Of a stretch of 64,000 bases of DNA, positions 63,201-64,000 are shown one piece after another; within the stretch, counting starts at the first letter, position 1; every line of letters begins with the position of its first letter. The position numbers and the translations under genes are program-made. The notes under the pieces are model-generated. The model was given only the letters and a program-made list of their open reading frames with translations. It searched no databases and was not told the DNA's origin. The stretch is from Bedellia somnulentella (taxonomy: Eukaryota; Arthropoda; Insecta; Lepidoptera; Bedelliidae): assembly GCA_963576735.1 (NCBI GenBank), contig OY755189.1:4030001-4094000 (forward strand), written 5' to 3'.

Positions 63201-64000
63201 TCAAACATAGCCGCGAAATTCAAAAAAATTTTGCATTGCTGTCATAGTGCGGTTTATACGGTCACGAGCAAGTGTGCGCAAGACTAGATAGTCACATGAC
63301 GCGCCCGCTGTTCTCTGTGTGTGGGTGAGACATTATACGGGTAGGAGTGTGTGCGCTAGGCTAGTGTAGATAACCACAGTTTTCCATCTGATGGAGAAAG
63401 TAAGTTTTTCTGCTAAAGCGGTTTTAATCTTTTTGTTTATTTCATATGGTGGATATTAAGCATTAAACTTTAATATACGAATTAATATTGAAGTAACAAT
63501 CGTCGTCAAACTAACACGCTGTATATTTTATAGATCAAAAATCTGTATACTATATTTCAATCCCTTAGGGGATGAGTTCCAAAAAACCTTTTTAATTGTT
63601 CATACGAATCATGAAACAAACCATTTTATAGAAAATAGTTAAAAAAGCAAAAGCTATAAACATATTCTCAAACCTACCAAATGAATACGCAAAATTCATA
63701 CAATATACTTTCAATTATCTTTATTCATACATATTCGCATAGTTGAATGTGAAAAAGAAGGATTAGTGCATCCTATTATTCTAACCTAACACAAAAGCAA
63801 AAAAGTCTCAAAAAGACTTTAATCACCCGGGATTCGAACCTGGGTCATCCGTTAGTTTAGTTAGAACCAATCTGTATACAGTTACGCCACTAAAACATTA
63901 GTAATGATGTCAAATTTGTGATATGGTATATATCTAGTAGCCATACTATTGACAAACAATTAAATACATACATACATATACTGACGGCTATAAATCCCTA
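51285..64000 (+). CDS. ABHD4/ABHD5-type alpha/beta hydrolase, 5' exons only
   Basis: Three exons are visible: 51285-51319, 57847-57923 and 59586-59792, with GTAAAT, GTAAGT and GTAAGA donors and matching phases. Together they give 106 residues, running off the window inside intron 3. The start [11 protein letters not shown] and the Trp-rich [16 protein letters not shown] resemble the N terminus of ABHD5/CGI-58 (WLTGWLPTW). Exon 3 has [10 protein letters not shown], then [18 protein letters not shown] (the oxyanion HG strand) and [10 protein letters not shown]. The nucleophile elbow and catalytic His lie outside. The family acts on N-acyl phospholipids (ABHD4) or co-activates triglyceride lipase (ABHD5); Drosophila has a single member, pummelig. 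Which paralogue this is cannot be told from the N terminus. Introns are 6.5, 1.7 and over 4.2 kb. Confidence 0.88.
51320..52984. other. hydrolase intron 1, left part, unassigned
   Basis: 1.7 kb, AT-rich. Small ORFs at 51421 and 52522 have no family resemblance. Nothing supported. Confidence 0.4.
52985..53185 (+). mobile_element. RTE LINE 3' fragment
   Basis: TGTCGGACACATTTAGATCA, CTCAAAAAACAGACGTCAAA and TAATGGCGTGAGTATATATG follow the RTE 2725-2910 in order. Truncated at the 5' end. Confidence 0.75.
53227..54985 (-). mobile_element. CR1-like LINE, 5'-truncated
   Basis: Minus-strand LINE with a (TTCTA)n-type tail at 53227-53245, a 3' UTR, and RT coding from about 54985 to 53600 in several frames. 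The best part (54755-53919) has [38 protein letters not shown] and [13 protein letters not shown], with the C-terminal [11 protein letters not shown]. Upstream residues ([16 protein letters not shown]) are in another frame. No endonuclease and no RNase H. Clade assignment is tentative. Confidence 0.8.
53919..54755 (-). pseudogene. reverse transcriptase fragment of the CR1-like LINE
   Basis: 278 aa open frame covering RT motifs from LLDFSSAYN to [15 protein letters not shown]. Coding continues past it in other frames ([16 protein letters not shown] near 53690), so it is frameshifted on both sides. Confidence 0.8.
55047..55298 (+). mobile_element. SINE-like repeat, family B, near full length
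   Basis: GCCGTGTAGTGTCGGCTTAG to GCCGTGAGTATAGGTATGTA. One of the most complete copies. Confidence 0.85.
55299..55953. other. hydrolase intron 1, unassigned
   Basis: AT-rich, with nothing recognised. Confidence 0.45.
55954..56255. mobile_element. MITE, 302 bp, 34-bp inverted ends
   Basis: The ends 55954-55987 and 56222-56255 are inverted copies with about two mismatches (ACATTATATATGATAATAAT, CGGGATTAACCAAC). No convincing target duplication outside these limits, so the true border may lie inside the AT-rich ends. No ORF of note. Confidence 0.75.
56256..57409. other. hydrolase intron 1, unassigned
   Basis: No recognised feature. 56960-57230 is less AT-rich than its surroundings but non-coding as far as I can see. 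Confidence 0.4.
57410..57530 (+). mobile_element. SINE family A, middle fragment
   Basis: GTGGTTAATTTATCAAGGTT through AACTTAGTCAAGTAACAGTG, an old copy without head or 3' end. Confidence 0.55.
57975..58230. mobile_element. SINE family B pair, inverted
   Basis: A full minus copy (ACATACATATACTCACGGCT to CACCCACGGGAAGAAATGG) is followed directly by a plus 5' piece (GCTGTGTAGTGTCGGCTTAG AATAGCACTATCCC, 58191-58227). In hydrolase intron 2. Confidence 0.75.
58374..58618 (+). mobile_element. SINE-like repeat, family B
   Basis: GCTGTGTAGTGTCGGCTTAG to TTATAGCCGTGAATATATTT. Near full length. Confidence 0.8.
58619..59585. other. hydrolase intron 2, right part
   Basis: Unassigned apart from possible SINE family A scraps near 59350-59500 (AACGCCGTATATCTTTGAAG, GAGGTATTAATACTTTTAAA). 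Confidence 0.4.
59985..60190 (-). mobile_element. SINE-like repeat, family B, lacking 3' module
   Basis: From ATATACTCACGGCCTTTTCC to ATTCTAAGCCCGCACAACAC. About 40 bases of the 3' part are deleted. Confidence 0.7.
60245..60442. mobile_element. family D SINE, inverted (hairpin) form
   Basis: The arms 60296-60355 and 60381-60440 are 60-base inverted copies with one mismatch, covering the tail and the tRNA T arm. The 25-base loop carries the GTGCGTACACC part of the tRNA-like sequence. The leader TTCATGAAAACCTCATGTGG is the same as at 46731 and 46974. Confidence 0.85.
60443..60889. other. hydrolase intron 3, unassigned
   Basis: AT-rich, with nothing recognised. Confidence 0.4.
60890..61015 (-). 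mobile_element. Helitron 3' end
   Basis: On minus it ends GTCGCGGGCAAAAAGCTAG followed by T. This is the CTAG end with a GC hairpin (CGCGGACGAAGTCGCG) just upstream, as in lepidopteran Helitrons. Only about 125 bp of the element remain. Confidence 0.75.
61025..61195 (+). mobile_element. SINE-like repeat, family B, 5'-truncated, old
   Basis: TTGGGCGATGCAGTTGGTAA to TTTATGAGATTTATGCCCGT. Confidence 0.6.
61590..61785 (+). mobile_element. SINE-like repeat, family B, 5'-truncated, old
   Basis: AAGTGATTGTTGGGCGATGC to TTTTTTGGGATTTATAGCCG. Shares the unusual AAGTGATTGTTGGGCGATGC start with the 61025 copy, so the two may descend from one local duplication. Confidence 0.6.
61786..62159. other. hydrolase intron 3, unassigned
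   Basis: Contains TACAGGGTGTAATTGTAACG at about 61868, an opening seen in some insect repeats, and a GC-rich block at 62040-62100. Not assigned. Confidence 0.35.
62190..62310 (+). repeat. dispersed repeat family F, copy 1
   Basis: AATAACACTACCCCATAGTT and GCCGCGAAATTCAAAATCTG recur, with changes, at 63110-63240. Confidence 0.5.
62482..62679 (+). other. short ORF of unknown nature
   Basis: ATG at 62482 opens a 65-codon frame starting [27 protein letters not shown] donor-like site lies at about 62603. It could be a first exon of an unseen gene or part of the repeat around it. I recognise no family. Confidence 0.25.
62845..62895 (-). mobile_element. RTE LINE 3' end fragment
   Basis: ACTCACGCCGTTACTACCCT TTGGGGAGGCAGAGA, the last 40 bases of the RTE family only. 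Confidence 0.5.
62985..63095 (-). mobile_element. RTE LINE 3' end fragment
   Basis: TCTCACGCCATTAGTTCCCA through CGATCCTGGCAAACCTCTCT, the complement of RTE 2815-2905. Confidence 0.75.
63110..63240 (+). repeat. dispersed repeat family F, copy 2
   Basis: AATTACACTACCCCATATTT, GAGGCGACTAAGACCACAGC and AGCCGCGAAATTCAAAAAAA. Starts right after the RTE fragment. Confidence 0.5.
63241..63821. other. hydrolase intron 3, unassigned
   Basis: A less AT-rich stretch at 63240-63380, then AT-rich DNA. No feature supported. Confidence 0.35.
63822..63896 (-). repeat. tRNA-like sequence, probable SINE head
   Basis: Minus-strand A-box-like TAGTGGCGTAACTG and B box AGGTTCGAATCCCGGGT. No good acceptor pairing, so not a tRNA gene. 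Confidence 0.45.
63963..64000 (-). mobile_element. SINE family B, 3' end, cut by window edge
   Basis: ACATACATACATATACTGAC then GGCTATAAATCCCTA, the minus-strand tail and 3' module; the body lies outside the window. Confidence 0.7.

Overview
The window is AT-rich, intron-rich animal DNA, most likely from a moth or butterfly (Lepidoptera). Five conserved eukaryotic protein genes can be rebuilt from exons with matching splice phases. The surrounding repeats (RTE, Loa and CR1-like LINEs, tRNA-derived SINEs with TATG tails, Helitron ends of the TCTATACTAATATTATAAAG type, many MITEs) are of the kind common in lepidopteran genomes. Nothing looks bacterial or viral, and there is no CRISPR array or rRNA.

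Layout. (1) 1-2.9 kb: a decayed RTE-type LINE running in from the left edge. (2) 3.07-6.2 kb, minus: AATF (Che-1/Bfr2 family), two exons, 570 aa. (3) 6.2-6.65 kb: a 460-bp head-to-head promoter with an E2F-like site. (4) 6.66-27.3 kb, plus: ORC1, nine exons, 780 aa, with BAH and AAA+ domains. Intron 1 holds a full-length, apparently intact Loa-like LINE; intron 5 holds a 2.8-kb DNA transposon, a minisatellite, a foldback element and a hAT-like MITE. (5) 27.6-34 kb: a second LINE split by a rolling-circle-like insertion that carries a 145-bp minisatellite, a PIF1-type helicase relic and a 1-kb foldback. It is followed by a partial copy of the last ORC1 exon that is itself split by a PIF/Harbinger-like MITE. 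(6) 34.1-50.6 kb, minus: BBS2, eleven exons, 721 aa. An intronless SUMO E1 subunit gene (Aos1/SAE1, plus) is nested in intron 8, and exon 5 is partly triplicated. (7) 50.6-51.3 kb: a second head-to-head promoter, with a perfect RFX X-box 66 bp upstream of the BBS2 start. (8) 51.3 kb to the right edge, plus: the first three exons of an ABHD4/ABHD5-type alpha/beta hydrolase, continuing outside the window.

The genes do not form one pathway. AATF acts in ribosome biogenesis and transcription, ORC1 in replication initiation, BBS2 in ciliary traffic (BBSome), Aos1 in sumoylation, and the hydrolase in lipid metabolism. The most informative non-gene signals are a 3'-terminal module shared by the RTE LINE and two unrelated SINE families (a likely LINE/SINE partnership), the X-box in the BBS2 promoter, tRNA-derived SINE copies folded into near-perfect hairpins, the helicase-bearing minisatellite element, and the subterminal repeats of the ORC1-intron transposon. 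Exon borders were set by eye from splice sites, reading frame and remembered family alignments; no search was run.
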